Source: Variovorax sp. Root473 (GTDB lineage: Bacteria; Pseudomonadota; Gammaproteobacteria; Burkholderiales; Burkholderiaceae_C). Taken from it: DNA of 64,000 nt. The notes under the pieces are model-generated. The model worked only from the letters and a program-made list of their open reading frames with translations. It searched no databases and had not been told where the DNA came from. The stretch covers positions 563,808 through 627,807 of the forward strand of contig NZ_LMEV01000017.1 in assembly GCF_001426505.1 (NCBI RefSeq). The letters are read 5' to 3'. The position numbers were made by a program, and so were the translations under genes. This document shows, piece by piece, positions 43,410-52,826 of this stretch. Each line of letters begins with the position of its first letter. Positions within the stretch are counted from its first letter, which is position 1.

Positions 43410-44435
43410 TCAGGGCTGATAACCGGACTTCTGCACGACCGGTGCCCACTGCGCCTTGTAGGCCTTGAGCATCGCGGCGGTCTGCGCCTGGGTGCTCACC
43501 ACCGGCGTCATGCCGGCGTCCTTGAACTTGCGTTGGGTGTCGGGGTCCTGCATCACGGCGTGGATGGTGGTGGCCAGGCGTTCGACCTTCTCCTTGGGCA
43601 TGCTGGCCGGCGCGAAGAAGGTGTTCCAGCCGGTGGCGGCGAGGTCGAGGCCGGCTTCCTTGAAGGTCGGAATGGTGGGCGCGAAGGGCGAGCGTTTTTC
43701 GCCCGACAGCGCCAGGATGCGCAGCTTGCCGGCAGTGTGCTGCGGCAGCACGACGTCTTCGGTGTCGACGGCAATGGGCACCTGGCCGCCGATCAGGTCG
43801 TTGAGCAACGGCGCAGAGCCACGGTAGCCCACCACTTGCGTTTGCACCTTGGCCTTGTCGCCGACCATGAGGCCGAAGAAGTGCGGCAGGCTGCCGGTGG
43901 CGGGCACGCCCACGTTGGCCTGCTGCGGGTTGGCGCGCATCCATGCGAGCAAGTGGTTCAGCTCGCGCACGGGCAGGGTGGGCGACACGGCCAGCGCAAA
44001 GTCGTAGGCGTTGACGTGCGACACAGGCACGAAGTCGCGCTCGGCGTCGTAGCCGTTGTCCTTGAAGACGAGCGGCGCCACGACCATCACGGCGGGGTTG
44101 GCGAGCATCAGCACGTTCTGGCCGGCGGGCGTGGCCCTGGCCTGCTGCGCGGCCAGGCGGCCGCCTGCGCCGGGCTTGTTCTCGACGATGACGGGCACGC
44201 CGAGTTTGGCGGTGAGCTTGTCGCCGACGATGCGCGCCACGCGGTCGGTGGCGCCGCCGGGCGCGTAGCCGACGACGATGCGCAGCGGGCTGTCGAGTGT
44301 GGCTTGGGCCTGTGCGCGTGCGAGGTGGGGAGCGGCAAGGGCCGCCGCGATGCCGGCCATGGCCAGCAAGGCGGCGAGGCGGCGACGCGTGGGGGTGAAG
44401 GAAGCGGAAGAAGCGAAGAGGGTGCGCGAGATCAT
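43410..44435 (-). CDS. Bug-type receptor (sulfatase-linked)
   Basis: TctC/Bug receptor of 341 residues. Long Sec leader (TPTRRRLAALLAMAGIAAALAAPHLARAQ). Typical loops SPLRIVVGYAPGGATDRVAR, ENKPGAGGRLAAQQARATPAGQNVL and NVGVPATGSLPHFFGLMV are present; the second loop has AGQN where most Bugs have ADGY, which may change ligand contacts. It lies 21 bases before the sulfatase gene and 37 bases behind another Bug gene, all in one direction. Confidence 0.94.
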   Translation of the reverse strand: MISRTLFASSASFTPTRRRLAALLAMAGIAAALAAPHLARAQAQATLDSPLRIVVGYAPGGATDRVARIVGDKLTAKLGVPVIVENKPGAGGRLAAQQARATPAGQNVLMLANPAVMVVAPLVFKDNGYDAERDFVPVSHVNAYDFALAVSPTLPVRELNHLLAWMRANPQQANVGVPATGSLPHFFGLMVGDKAKVQTQVVGYRGSAPLLNDLIGGQVPIAVDTEDVVLPQHTAGKLRILALSGEKRSPFAPTIPTFKEAGLDLAATGWNTFFAPASMPKEKVERLATTIHAVMQDPDTQRKFKDAGMTPVVSTQAQTAAMLKAYKAQWAPVVQKSGYQP

Positions 44436-44472
44436 GAAGGGTGTCCTTGGGGTCGATCGGTGGATCGGTCGG

Positions 44473-45477
44473 TCAGTCGTTGGCCTGGAAGTTCACGGCT
44501 TTCATGATGCCGGCCCAGCGGGCGGTGTCTTCGCGCATGGTCTTCACGAGCGCCTCGGGGCCGTCGCCCACGGGGTACATGCCGTTCTGCAGCAGTTGCT
44601 GGCGCACGTCGCGCGAGTTCACGGCACGGATGATTTCGGCGCGCAGTTTCTCGGCGGTGGCGGGCGGCGTCTTCAGCGGCGCGTAGTAGGCGAACCAGGC
44701 GGTGGCCACCACGTCCTTGTAGCCGCTCTCGACGAAGCTGGGCAACTGCGGCATGAGCGGCGAGCGCTTGTCGCCGCTGGTGGCCAGCACTTTCACGCGG
44801 CCGGTGGGCAGCATCTGCTGCGCGCCGCCGATGGTGTCGAAGTACACGGGCACGGTGCCGCCCATGAGGTCCTGCCGCGCGGGCGTGGAGCCGCGGTAGG
44901 GCACGTGCGTCATCTTCAGCCCGGCCGCGCGGTTGAGCATTTCGCCCAGGAAGTGCGAGGGCGTGCCGGCGCCGTAGGAACCGAAGCTGACCTTGTCGCC
45001 CTGCGCCCTGGCCCAGGTGATGAACTCGGCCAGCGTGTTGGCGGGCACGTCCTTGTGCACGGTGAGCGCCAGCTCGAAGCGCGCGGCGTTCACCAGCGGC
45101 ACGAAGTCCCTGATCGGGTCGTACGACAGGTTGCGGTAGGCGCTGGGAAACATGGTCATCATGCTCGCGGTGCCCAGCAGCAGGGTGTGGCCGTCGGGCG
45201 CCGCGGTCTTCACGGCCTCCACGGCAATGCGGCCGGCCGCGCCCGAGCGGTTGTCGATGATGAGCGGGCCGAGCGACTCGCGCACCTGGTGGGCAATGGC
45301 GCGGGTCAGCACGTCCTGCGTGCCGCCGGCGGGCACGCCGATGAGCACCTTGATCGGCTGGCCGGGGGTGAAGGCTGCCGGCTGTTGTGCCATGGCAAAA
45401 GGCGCAAGCGGCGCAAGGGCCAGCCCGCCAAGGGTGGCCAGGGTGCGGCGGCGGGTCGGGTCGGGAAGCTGGGGCAT
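44473..45477 (-). CDS. Bug-type receptor with twin-arginine leader
   Basis: TctC/Bug receptor of 334 residues. The leader DPTRRRTLATLGGLALAPLAPFAMAQ has a twin-arginine pattern, unusual but known among Bug proteins. Family loops are KVLIGVPAGGTQDVLTRAI, DNRSGAAGRIAVEAVKTAAPDGHTLL and SFGSYGAGTPSHFLGEML. The ATG at 45477 has GGAG 9 bases upstream and gives the correct leader. First gene of the set Bug-Bug-sulfatase, and divergent from a MarR regulator across 141 bases carrying a TTGA/TCAA dyad. Confidence 0.94.
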   Translation of the reverse strand: MPQLPDPTRRRTLATLGGLALAPLAPFAMAQQPAAFTPGQPIKVLIGVPAGGTQDVLTRAIAHQVRESLGPLIIDNRSGAAGRIAVEAVKTAAPDGHTLLLGTASMMTMFPSAYRNLSYDPIRDFVPLVNAARFELALTVHKDVPANTLAEFITWARAQGDKVSFGSYGAGTPSHFLGEMLNRAAGLKMTHVPYRGSTPARQDLMGGTVPVYFDTIGGAQQMLPTGRVKVLATSGDKRSPLMPQLPSFVESGYKDVVATAWFAYYAPLKTPPATAEKLRAEIIRAVNSRDVRQQLLQNGMYPVGDGPEALVKTMREDTARWAGIMKAVNFQAND

Positions 45478-45565
45478 CGTCAATGTCTCCGTGTCTCGTT
45501 CGGCGTACTGCAAGGGCCGGGCGGCTGGCCGCGGCTGCGGACGATTCTGGAGACGCTACATTCGA

Positions 45566-45578
45566 TTGATCAAATCAA
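45566..45578. promoter_or_regulatory. Candidate MarR operator
   Basis: TTGATCAA (45566-45573) is a perfect 8-base palindrome and also part of the dyad TTGA-N5-TCAA (45566-45578). It is between the divergent Bug and MarR genes and close to the MarR start (41 bases), fitting an autoregulated MarR site of 13-20 bases. Confidence 0.45.
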
Positions 45579-45618
45579 CCATCGCCCGGATTTACCCGGC
45601 CTTTCGAAACCCCGCCCC

Positions 45619-46218
45619 ATGACCGAAGACGCCGCCAATCCGCCGCGCCGCCCGCTGGACGACCTGCTGCTGTACCGGCTGTCGCGCCTGCTCGCGGTGG
45701 CGGGCAGCATGGTGATCCGGCTGTGCGAGGGCCGCTTCGGCATCACGCGGCGCGAGTGGCGCCTGATCGCGGTGCTGGCCAGCCGGGGCGAACTGGGCTC
45801 GTCGCAACTGGCCGAGCATGCACAGCTCGACCGCGCGCGCACCTCGAAGGCGGTGGGCTCGCTGGTGGCCAAGCGGCTGGTGACGCGCACGGCGCTGGCG
45901 GGCGACCGGCGGCAGGTGCGGCTGGGCCTCACGCCGACGGGGCAGGCGCTGTACGACGAGCTGTTCCCGCTGGTGGCGCGCATCAACGCCGAATTGATGG
46001 GCACGCTCGACGCGGGCGACGCCGCGCGTTTCGACGACGCGCTGCTCCGGCTGCAGGCGCACGCCGAAACCATGGTGGCGCAGGCGGTGCTGCCCAAGGC
46101 GGACCGGGGGCGCCACGCAGCGGCTGCGGCAGCTGCAGCAGCGAGCAACGGCAAGAAGGACACGGGCACGGCGCGCAGCGGCAAGGCCGTCAGTCCACCT
46201 TCATCCCGGTCGCCTTGA
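45619..46218 (+). CDS. MarR-family regulator
   Basis: Winged-helix regulator of 199 residues. The MarR core (about 10-150) shows YRLSRLLAVAGSMVIRLCEGRFGITRREWRLIAVLASRGE, then ELAEHAQLDRARTSKAVGSLVAKRLVTRT with the wing GDRRQVRLGLTPTGQAL. The last 45 residues are Ala/Lys/Ser-rich low complexity with no known role. It is divergent from the Bug-Bug-sulfatase genes and is their most likely regulator. Its last 29 bases overlap the 3' end of the convergent Bug gene at 46190. Confidence 0.92.
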   Translation: MTEDAANPPRRPLDDLLLYRLSRLLAVAGSMVIRLCEGRFGITRREWRLIAVLASRGELGSSQLAEHAQLDRARTSKAVGSLVAKRLVTRTALAGDRRQVRLGLTPTGQALYDELFPLVARINAELMGTLDAGDAARFDDALLRLQAHAETMVAQAVLPKADRGRHAAAAAAAAASNGKKDTGTARSGKAVSPPSSRSP

Positions 46219-47203
46219 CGATACGGCCGTAGCGCGCCTGCGCCGTGGCCAGGCGCGTGGCGGCCGCCGCATCGGTTTCGCCGAGCGCCACCATGTCGAG
46301 CGAGGCCAGGCGGCTCTTGAGTTCGGGCAGGCCCAGCGCCTTGTGCAGCGACTGGCGCAGCGTCTGCATCACGGGCTCGGGCGTGGCGGCCGGCACCATG
46401 GCGAGGTAGAGCACTTCGAACTCGAGGTCCTTCAGGCCCAGCTCGCCCACGGTGGGCACTTCGGGCAGCAGCGGCGCGCGCTGGCGGCCCGTCACGGCCA
46501 GTGCGCGCAGCTTGCCGGCCTGGATGTGCGGCAGCACGCCGGGCGTGGCGACGATGCCGGCCTGCACCTCGTTGCCCAGCATGGCCATCACGGCCGGAGC
46601 GTTGCCCTTGTAGGGCACGTGCACGATCTTCGCGCCCGTTGCACCCGAGAAAATCTCGGCGGCAATGTGGCCCGGGCTGCCGTTGCCGGCCGAGCTGAAG
46701 GTGGCGGGTTCGGCCTTGGCCTGCGTGATGAACTCGGGCAGCGTCCTTGCCTTCACCGACGCGGCGGTGGTGAAGCTCAGGCCCGACGAGCTGAAGATCA
46801 TCAGCGGCTTGAGGTCTTTGGCCGCAAAGGGCATGGACGCGTACAGGTGCGGGTTGATGGTGAAGGTGCTGTCGATGCTTATCAGCACGGTGTAGCCGTC
46901 GGCGGGGCTCTTGGCCGCGGCGTCGGCGCCGATGTTGCCGCCCGCGCCGGGGCGGTTGTCGACCACGAAGGGCTGCTTCAGGTCTTTCTGCAGTGCATCG
47001 GCCAGCGCGCGCCCGAGGATGTCCAGCGGGCCGCCGGCCGGGAAGTTGACGAGGAACTTCACGGGCTTGGCGGGGTACGTCGCCTGGGCTTGCGCGGCGG
47101 GCGCGGCGAGGCCGAGGGCCAGCGCGGCGCAGGCGGCTGCGAGCGTGAGGCGGCGGCGCGCGCCGAAGGAAGAGGAAATCGTCGAGGAATAAATCGTGGT
47201 CAT
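46190..47203 (-). CDS. Bug-type receptor (LysR-linked)
   Basis: TctC/Bug receptor of 337 residues with a Sec leader (ARRRLTLAAACAALALGLAAPAAQAQA). Loops KPVKFLVNFPAGGPLDILGRAL, DNRPGAGGNIGADAAAKSPADGYTVL and FSSAGNGSPGHIAAEIF match the family. The ATG at 47203 has AAGG upstream and gives a proper leader. It stands alone, divergent from a LysR gene across 136 bases, and overlaps the MarR gene tail-to-tail by 29 bases. Confidence 0.95.
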   Translation of the reverse strand: MTTIYSSTISSSFGARRRLTLAAACAALALGLAAPAAQAQATYPAKPVKFLVNFPAGGPLDILGRALADALQKDLKQPFVVDNRPGAGGNIGADAAAKSPADGYTVLISIDSTFTINPHLYASMPFAAKDLKPLMIFSSSGLSFTTAASVKARTLPEFITQAKAEPATFSSAGNGSPGHIAAEIFSGATGAKIVHVPYKGNAPAVMAMLGNEVQAGIVATPGVLPHIQAGKLRALAVTGRQRAPLLPEVPTVGELGLKDLEFEVLYLAMVPAATPEPVMQTLRQSLHKALGLPELKSRLASLDMVALGETDAAAATRLATAQARYGRIVKATGMKVD

Positions 47204-47339
47204 GGCTGCCTTGTCTGTCTCCGTATCCACGGCACTCTAGAAGGCTGCGCGGCGCGGCACAACTGAACTCTCTTCTGCCAGCTATTCCTTCTGGTTATAT
47301 TTGAAAGCACACCGCCCCAATGGTTTCGAGGAGAACCAC

Positions 47340-48269
47340 ATGTCAGCCATGAACTTTGAGCGCCTGAAGATGCGCCACCTGCAATGTCTCGTCATGGTGG
47401 CGCAAGAGCGAAACCTCGTGCGCGCGGCCGGGGCGCTGTCGCTCACGCAACCGGCGGTGTCGAAGACGGTGGCCGAACTCGAAGAGATCGTCGGGCGCCA
47501 GCTGCTGGTGCGCCGCCGCCGCGGCGTGGAGCTCACGCCCGCGGCCGAGGTGCTGGTGCGGCATGCGGTGTCGGCGCTGCGTGGCCTGCGCGAAGGCCTG
47601 GGCCTGGCGATGGACCAGCCCGAGGCCGACCAGCTGCGCGTGGTGGTCGGCGCCTTGCCGAACATGGCCGCGCACCTGCTGCCCGAGGCGGTCTCGCGGC
47701 TGCATGCGGCGCACCCGGCGATGCGCGTGCGCGTGGTGAGCGGCACCAACGCGCAGCTGATGACGCAGCTGCGCCAGGGCGAAATCGATCTCGTGCTCGG
47801 CCGGCTCGCGCAAGCCTCGGCCATGGCCGACCTGGCCTTCGAGCAGCTGTACAGCGAGGTGCTGCTGCTGGTGGTGCGACCCGGCCATCCGCTGGCGTCG
47901 CGGCGCAAGCCCACGCTCGACGCGCTGGCGGCCTATCCGCTGGTGCTGCCGGTGTCGGGCACGCTGATCCGGCACACGGCCGACGCTTTCCTCATCGCGC
48001 AAGGCCTCGCCCTGCCGGCGCGGCTGGTTGAAGCAACCGACACCAGCTTTGCAGTCGGCCTGCTGCAGCGCTCCGACGCGGTGTGGTTCGCGCCCCAGGG
48101 CGCGGTGGAAGGTTTCGTGGCGCGCGGCGAGCTGAAGCGCGTGGCCATCGACACGGCGAGCACCGAAGGCCCCGTGGGCATCACCATGCGGCGCGGCAGC
48201 GAGACGGGCGAGGGCGCGCGGCTGCTGCTGGACACCATCCGGGGCATTGCGGCCACGCGTGCCGGCTGA
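47340..48269 (+). CDS. LysR-family regulator (PcaQ/GbpR-like)
   Basis: LTTR of 309 residues. The N-terminal NFERLKMRHLQCLVMVAQERNLVRAAGALSLTQPAVSKTVAELEEIVGRQLLVRRRRGVELTP is the GbpR/PcaQ subgroup pattern (HTH with TQPAVSKT). The effector domain follows with LRVVVGALPNMAAHLLPEAV and GQLQR-type end SFAVGLLQRSDAVWFAPQGAV. GAGGAG lies 6 bases before the ATG at 47340. It is divergent from an isolated Bug receptor and probably controls uptake of its ligand, likely an aromatic or sugar acid. Confidence 0.93.
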   Translation: MSAMNFERLKMRHLQCLVMVAQERNLVRAAGALSLTQPAVSKTVAELEEIVGRQLLVRRRRGVELTPAAEVLVRHAVSALRGLREGLGLAMDQPEADQLRVVVGALPNMAAHLLPEAVSRLHAAHPAMRVRVVSGTNAQLMTQLRQGEIDLVLGRLAQASAMADLAFEQLYSEVLLLVVRPGHPLASRRKPTLDALAAYPLVLPVSGTLIRHTADAFLIAQGLALPARLVEATDTSFAVGLLQRSDAVWFAPQGAVEGFVARGELKRVAIDTASTEGPVGITMRRGSETGEGARLLLDTIRGIAATRAG

Positions 48270-48445
48270 AGGATTTTTTCGCGGATTCTTCAGGATTGCG
48301 GCGAACCGCAGTTGCTCGCGGCTGGCGCTCGAAACGACTTCCTCGGCGTGGTCGGCATCCGCGATTGCGAACGCGGCTGGGTGCACCCCTGGTGTTGCGG
48401 ACGCGCGAGGAGCGAAAGAGGAGCGAAAGAAAAAGCGGCGGGGCC

Positions 48446-49534
48446 TCAGCCCGCCGCCGCGCCCTGCAGCGCCCCCGCGGGCTGACCCATCGCCGGATCA
48501 ATGCCCTCGAAGCGCATCTTCGGCAGGAACTGCGGGTACTCGCGCTGCATGAAGTCGATGACGCCTTCGCGCACGTTGCAGCGCAGGTCGAACGCCAGGC
48601 CGGAGGTCGCTGCGGTGCAGAGCACGCGGACCTGCATGGTGCGTTCGGTGGCGTCGGTCACGCGCAGATTGAAGAAGCGGCCGTCCCACTCGGGCGCGGC
48701 CTTCACGATGCGCTCGACCTCGGCGCGCAGCGGCGCCAGCGGCATGCCGTAGTCCAGGTAGAAGAAGACCGAGCCGAGCAGTTCGGCCGAGTGGCGGGTC
48801 CAGTTCTGGAAGGGCTTTTCGATGAAGTAGGTGAGCGGCAGGATGAGGCGCCGGTCGTCCCAGATGCGCACGACCACGAAGGTGCCGGTGATTTCCTCGA
48901 CGCGGCCCCATTCGCCCTCGACCACGAGCACGTCGTCGATGCGAATGGGCTGCGACAGCGCGATCTGCAGGCCCGCGATGAGGTTGCTGAAGACCGGCTT
49001 GGCCGCCAGGCCGGCCACGATGCCGATCACGCCGGCCGAGGCCAGCAGGCTGGCACCGACCTGGCGCGCGCCCGGAAAGGTCATGAGCATCATGGCGCCG
49101 CCGGCCACCACGACGACCGACATGGCGGTGCGCGCGAGCACGCGGGTCTGCGTGAGCACGCGGCGCGCCTGCAGGTTGTCGGAGATGTCGGAGGGATGCT
49201 GCGCGAGCACGCCGTCGGCAAACCCGCTGATGGCCTTGAGCACGAACCAGGTGCTGGCCGCGATGAGCAGCAGCCCCGTGAGATGCCGCACGCTGCCGAG
49301 ATAGCGCAGGTCTTCGGGCGCCGCCTGCCACACCATCATGAGTGCCGCCAGCGGCAGCACCAGCCGCGCGGGGGCGGTGCAGTTGACCACCATCGCGTGC
49401 ACGGCGGGGGCCGGGCGGGTGATCCGCCGCAGGACCATGCCACCGATGCGGTGGGCGAGAAGGGCGAGAGGAACGGCGATGAGGGCGGCAATCCAGGTGC
49501 CGAACCAGGGGTGTGCAAGGAGCTCTTGGGTCAT
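48446..49534 (-). CDS. MscS-family mechanosensitive channel
   Basis: Membrane channel of 362 residues. Three or four N-terminal membrane helices precede the pore-lining TM3 region VGASLLASAGVIGIVAGLAAKPVFSNLIAGLQIALSQPIRIDD, the best-conserved part of MscS proteins. The cytoplasmic beta domain follows (VVEGEWGRVEEITGTFVVVRIWDDRRLILPLTYFIEKPFQNWTR). It releases solutes on hypo-osmotic shock. Its start overlaps the FUSC stop by one base (TGATG), so the two are co-transcribed. The Gly/Ala-rich C-terminus is short. Confidence 0.93.
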   Translation of the reverse strand: MTQELLAHPWFGTWIAALIAVPLALLAHRIGGMVLRRITRPAPAVHAMVVNCTAPARLVLPLAALMMVWQAAPEDLRYLGSVRHLTGLLLIAASTWFVLKAISGFADGVLAQHPSDISDNLQARRVLTQTRVLARTAMSVVVVAGGAMMLMTFPGARQVGASLLASAGVIGIVAGLAAKPVFSNLIAGLQIALSQPIRIDDVLVVEGEWGRVEEITGTFVVVRIWDDRRLILPLTYFIEKPFQNWTRHSAELLGSVFFYLDYGMPLAPLRAEVERIVKAAPEWDGRFFNLRVTDATERTMQVRVLCTAATSGLAFDLRCNVREGVIDFMQREYPQFLPKMRFEGIDPAMGQPAGALQGAAAG

Positions 49535-51774
49535 CAGGCGGGGGTGGTCTTTGCTTCTGCGTGGTGGTCGTTCAGTGGTTGAAGAATGCGCGCTGCGTCG
49601 TCGCGCAGCTGCGTGGCGAGCGCCGTGGCCAGGTCGAGCCGGCGCACCAGCCAGGGGCTGATGTCGTTGTCGAACGGGTCGGGCAATGGAATGGGGCCGC
49701 CGACGGTGGTGGCACCCGTGCTCTCGGGGTGAGAGGGCCCTGCGATCGGAATGGTTCCCAGCGCAGCCTCGATGCGTTGCGCGGTGCGCACGAGCGGGCC
49801 TTCGATGTCGCCGGGCGTGAGGCGGTCGCGGCGCAGAACGAGCATCGACTTCACGGCGCTGAGCTGCGCGAGCAACTGGTAGCTGTGGGCCTGCAGATGC
49901 TCCAGCGGCTCCAGCGGCGGCTGCACGGCGCGCGGTTCGGAGAGCGAACGTTGCGTGGCCTGCACCAGCGCCGAGAGGCTGTCGTAGGCCTCGCGGCGCG
50001 CGAGGCGCCATTCGAGTTCGGGGCTGCTCTGGATGGCCTGCAGCTGGCCCAGGCCGAGCGCGAGCCGCGCGTGGCGCGCCTGCGCAGTGAGCACGCGCGC
50101 CACCAGCGCCGGAATCTGCGTGCGCTCCCACGAGGGCAGCACGTAGCAGAAGCCCCAGGCCAGCGCGGCGCCGATCAGCGTGTCGGCGATGCGCTCGAAC
50201 AGCGCGAAGATGGGCGCGGTGCCGGAGTTCAGCATGTGGGCCTGCAGCAGGCCCAGCACGGTGGCGGCCACGGCGGTGACGAGGTAGCGCCGCACCGCGA
50301 AGCTGTGGGCAATGGCCTGCGCGATGGTCACGGTCACCAGCAGCATCAGCGCCGAGGGGTGTGCCGACAGCAGGCCGACCGCGAGCACGCAGCCCAGCAG
50401 CGTGCCGGCGACGCGGTGATTACGTCGCTCCAGCGTCTGCGAGAGGCTGCCGCGCAGCACCACCACGATGGTCAGCAAGATCCAGTAGTCGTGCGACCCC
50501 CAGGGCATCGACACGGCGATGCCGTAGCCGGCCGCAATGGCCAGCGCGGCGCGGATGGCGTGGCGCAGCGGCGGCGCGTCCCAGCGCCACAGCGCGAGGA
50601 AGGGGCGCAGCGACCAGTCGGTCGGGCTCACGAAAAGCTGCCAGTTGGCGCGCACGACGGCCAGGTTGGGCTCGGCATCGCCGCGCGCCATGGCCGCGAG
50701 GCGCAGCACCTCGTCGTTGATGTGGCCGATGCGGCTGGCCAGCCCGCGCGCGAGCATCGCGGCCGACGGGCCCATCTGGCCGGGCGTGTCTTCGTCGTCC
50801 GCCGTCACGTGGATCGCGGCCAGACGCGGCCGCCGGTCGGCCACGGCGGCGGGGTGGCGGCGCATGAGCAGCGCATCGGCCAGGCCGCTCGTTTCGTCGG
50901 CCAGCTCTTCGAGGATGCGGCGCATCTTGACGAGCGCCTGGGCGTGTGAGGGATGGGCGCGCAGGGCGTCGAGGTCGAGCTCGCTGGCGAGCAGCTGGTC
51001 GCGCATCTCGAGCACGATCACGAGCATGCCGGCCAGGCGCTGGCGGCGCGGCGTGCGGGGCGACTCGAGCACGATGTCGCGCGTGGCCTGCAGCTGGTCG
51101 GCCAGCGCGGCCTGCTCACGCAGCAGCTGGCCCAGCAGCGAGGCGGGCGTGTCGCGGATGTCGCGGGTTTCGTCCTGCGGCGTGAACTGGCTGGCCTCGG
51201 TGCGCATGAGCGCGGCCAGCGAAAACAGCACGTCGGCGATCGACTGGGTGCGAAAGCGACCGTTGAGCAGCAGGTTGGCCAGCGTGGCCCACACCACGTA
51301 CAGGCCGGCGCCCAGACCGAACTCCTGTGTGCGCGCAATGGCATCGGCCAGCCCGGCGGGGGCTGGCGTGGCCATGGAGAAGATCATCGAGAACATCACC
51401 GCGATGGCGATGGGAATGCCGCGCTTGCCCCAGGCCATGGCCACGAAGGCCATGAAGGTGGCGGGCACCAGCAGCAGCCCGAGTCGGATCGGTGCGCCGT
51501 GCAGCATCTGTACCGCGAAGAACAGCGGCAGGCCGATGAGCGGCGCCGGCAGCATCTGCAGGAACTTGCCGCGGCGCGGGCCGGGCAGGTCGGGCGGCGC
51601 GGTGACGATCACGCCCGTGGCGGCAGCCGAGGCGGCCAGGGTGCCCAGCCACAGGTGCACGCCGCCCGAGATCACGAGCAGGCCGAGTGCGACGGTGAGC
51701 CCGCTCGCAACGTAGTGGCTCAGCGCAATGCGCAACGCCGCACGAACCCGTGCGGCGGCGCCCGGCCCCGTCAT
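49534..51774 (-). CDS. FUSC-family membrane protein (YccS/YhfK-like)
   Basis: Integral membrane protein of 746 residues of the fusaric-acid-resistance/aromatic-efflux-like family. Two blocks of about six helices (residues about 15-175 and 395-535; for example VASGLTVALGLLVISGGVHLWLG, DYWILLTIVVVLRGSLSQTLERRNHRVAGTLLGCVLAVGLL) flank a long cytoplasmic helical region. The RGSLSQTLERRNHRVAGTLLG segment is the family hallmark. An exporter of organic acids or aromatics is likely. It overlaps the inositol-phosphatase gene by one base and the channel gene by one base, forming a three-gene operon with coupled translation. Confidence 0.9.
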   Translation of the reverse strand: MTGPGAAARVRAALRIALSHYVASGLTVALGLLVISGGVHLWLGTLAASAAATGVIVTAPPDLPGPRRGKFLQMLPAPLIGLPLFFAVQMLHGAPIRLGLLLVPATFMAFVAMAWGKRGIPIAIAVMFSMIFSMATPAPAGLADAIARTQEFGLGAGLYVVWATLANLLLNGRFRTQSIADVLFSLAALMRTEASQFTPQDETRDIRDTPASLLGQLLREQAALADQLQATRDIVLESPRTPRRQRLAGMLVIVLEMRDQLLASELDLDALRAHPSHAQALVKMRRILEELADETSGLADALLMRRHPAAVADRRPRLAAIHVTADDEDTPGQMGPSAAMLARGLASRIGHINDEVLRLAAMARGDAEPNLAVVRANWQLFVSPTDWSLRPFLALWRWDAPPLRHAIRAALAIAAGYGIAVSMPWGSHDYWILLTIVVVLRGSLSQTLERRNHRVAGTLLGCVLAVGLLSAHPSALMLLVTVTIAQAIAHSFAVRRYLVTAVAATVLGLLQAHMLNSGTAPIFALFERIADTLIGAALAWGFCYVLPSWERTQIPALVARVLTAQARHARLALGLGQLQAIQSSPELEWRLARREAYDSLSALVQATQRSLSEPRAVQPPLEPLEHLQAHSYQLLAQLSAVKSMLVLRRDRLTPGDIEGPLVRTAQRIEAALGTIPIAGPSHPESTGATTVGGPIPLPDPFDNDISPWLVRRLDLATALATQLRDDAARILQPLNDHHAEAKTTPA

Positions 51775-52826
51775 CACTTGGCGGAGGCGTCGCCCTCGGC
51801 GGGCGCCTCGCGCTTGATGCGGGTGAGCTTGCGCGGGGCGGCCGGCGCGGCGGGGGCTGCCGCGGGGGCTTGCACGCTGCCGTCGAGCGAGGCCGCCGTC
51901 TGGTCGGTCACGGTGCTGCGGGCGTACAGGTCGACCGAGGCGTCGTCGGGCGTCGAGCGGGTCGAAGCCGACACGGCGCGCACGCGGTCGCTGGCGCGCA
52001 GCTTGTCGTCCACGTTGGCGAACTTGGAATACTTGGCGAGCAGCGGCACCAGCTGGCCGTACACGCGCGGGGCGCCGGCCAGGCACTCGCGCTGGTCGAG
52101 GAACTCGGGCTCGCCCGTGAAGTTGCCGATGAGGCCACCGGCCTCGGTCACCAGCAGCGAGCCGGCCGCCACGTCCCAGGGGTTCAGGCCGGTTTCGAAG
52201 AAGCCGTCGGTGAAGCCGGCGGCCACGTAGGCCAGGTCGAGCGCGGCCGCGCCGGGTCGGCGCAGGCCGGCCATGCGGGGCATCATGTCCGCCATGATGG
52301 CCAGGTACTGCTTGAAGTTGTCGCCCGTGCGGAACGGGAAGCCGGTGGAAATGAGGCACTCGCTGAGCTTCACGCGCTTGGACACGCGGATGCGGCGCTC
52401 GTTCATGTAGGCGCCGCGGCCCTTGGTGGCCGTGAACAGGTCGTTGCGCGACGGGTCGAAAACGACCGCCTGCTCGATCTTGCCGCGCACCGACAGCGCG
52501 ATCGACACGCAGTAGACCGGGAAGCCGTGGATGAAGTTGGTGGTGCCGTCGAGCGGATCGATGATCCAGACGAATTCGGAGTCTTTGGCACCGTATTCGG
52601 TGCCCGATTCTTCGGCCAGGATGCCGTGCCCCGGGTAGGCGCCCAGCAAGGTCTCGATGATGACCTTCTCGCTGGCGTGATCGACTTCGGTGACGAAGTC
52701 GTTGACCTGCTTCTGGGAGATACGCACGGCCTCGACGTCGAGGGCGGCGCGATTGATGATGGCGCCGGCGGCGCGTGCGGCCTTGACGGCCACATTGAGC
52801 ATGGGATGCAGGTTGGGGGACGACAT
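51774..52826 (-). CDS. suhB: Inositol monophosphatase-family protein (SuhB-like)
   Basis: Mg-dependent phosphatase family; SuhB also modulates rRNA antitermination and RNase III. The metal-binding motifs are intact: EESG near residue 68, [12 protein letters not shown] (about 85-96) and [15 protein letters not shown] (about 215). At 350 residues it is about 80 longer than typical: the extra tail after [15 protein letters not shown] is Ser/Thr-rich, then Ala/Pro repeats, then basic ([11 protein letters not shown]). The function of the tail is unknown. The start at 52826 is chosen for the length before MLNVAV; the stop overlaps the FUSC start. It is divergent from trmJ. Confidence 0.93.
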   Translation of the reverse strand: MSSPNLHPMLNVAVKAARAAGAIINRAALDVEAVRISQKQVNDFVTEVDHASEKVIIETLLGAYPGHGILAEESGTEYGAKDSEFVWIIDPLDGTTNFIHGFPVYCVSIALSVRGKIEQAVVFDPSRNDLFTATKGRGAYMNERRIRVSKRVKLSECLISTGFPFRTGDNFKQYLAIMADMMPRMAGLRRPGAAALDLAYVAAGFTDGFFETGLNPWDVAAGSLLVTEAGGLIGNFTGEPEFLDQRECLAGAPRVYGQLVPLLAKYSKFANVDDKLRASDRVRAVSASTRSTPDDASVDLYARSTVTDQTAASLDGSVQAPAAAPAAPAAPRKLTRIKREAPAEGDASAK

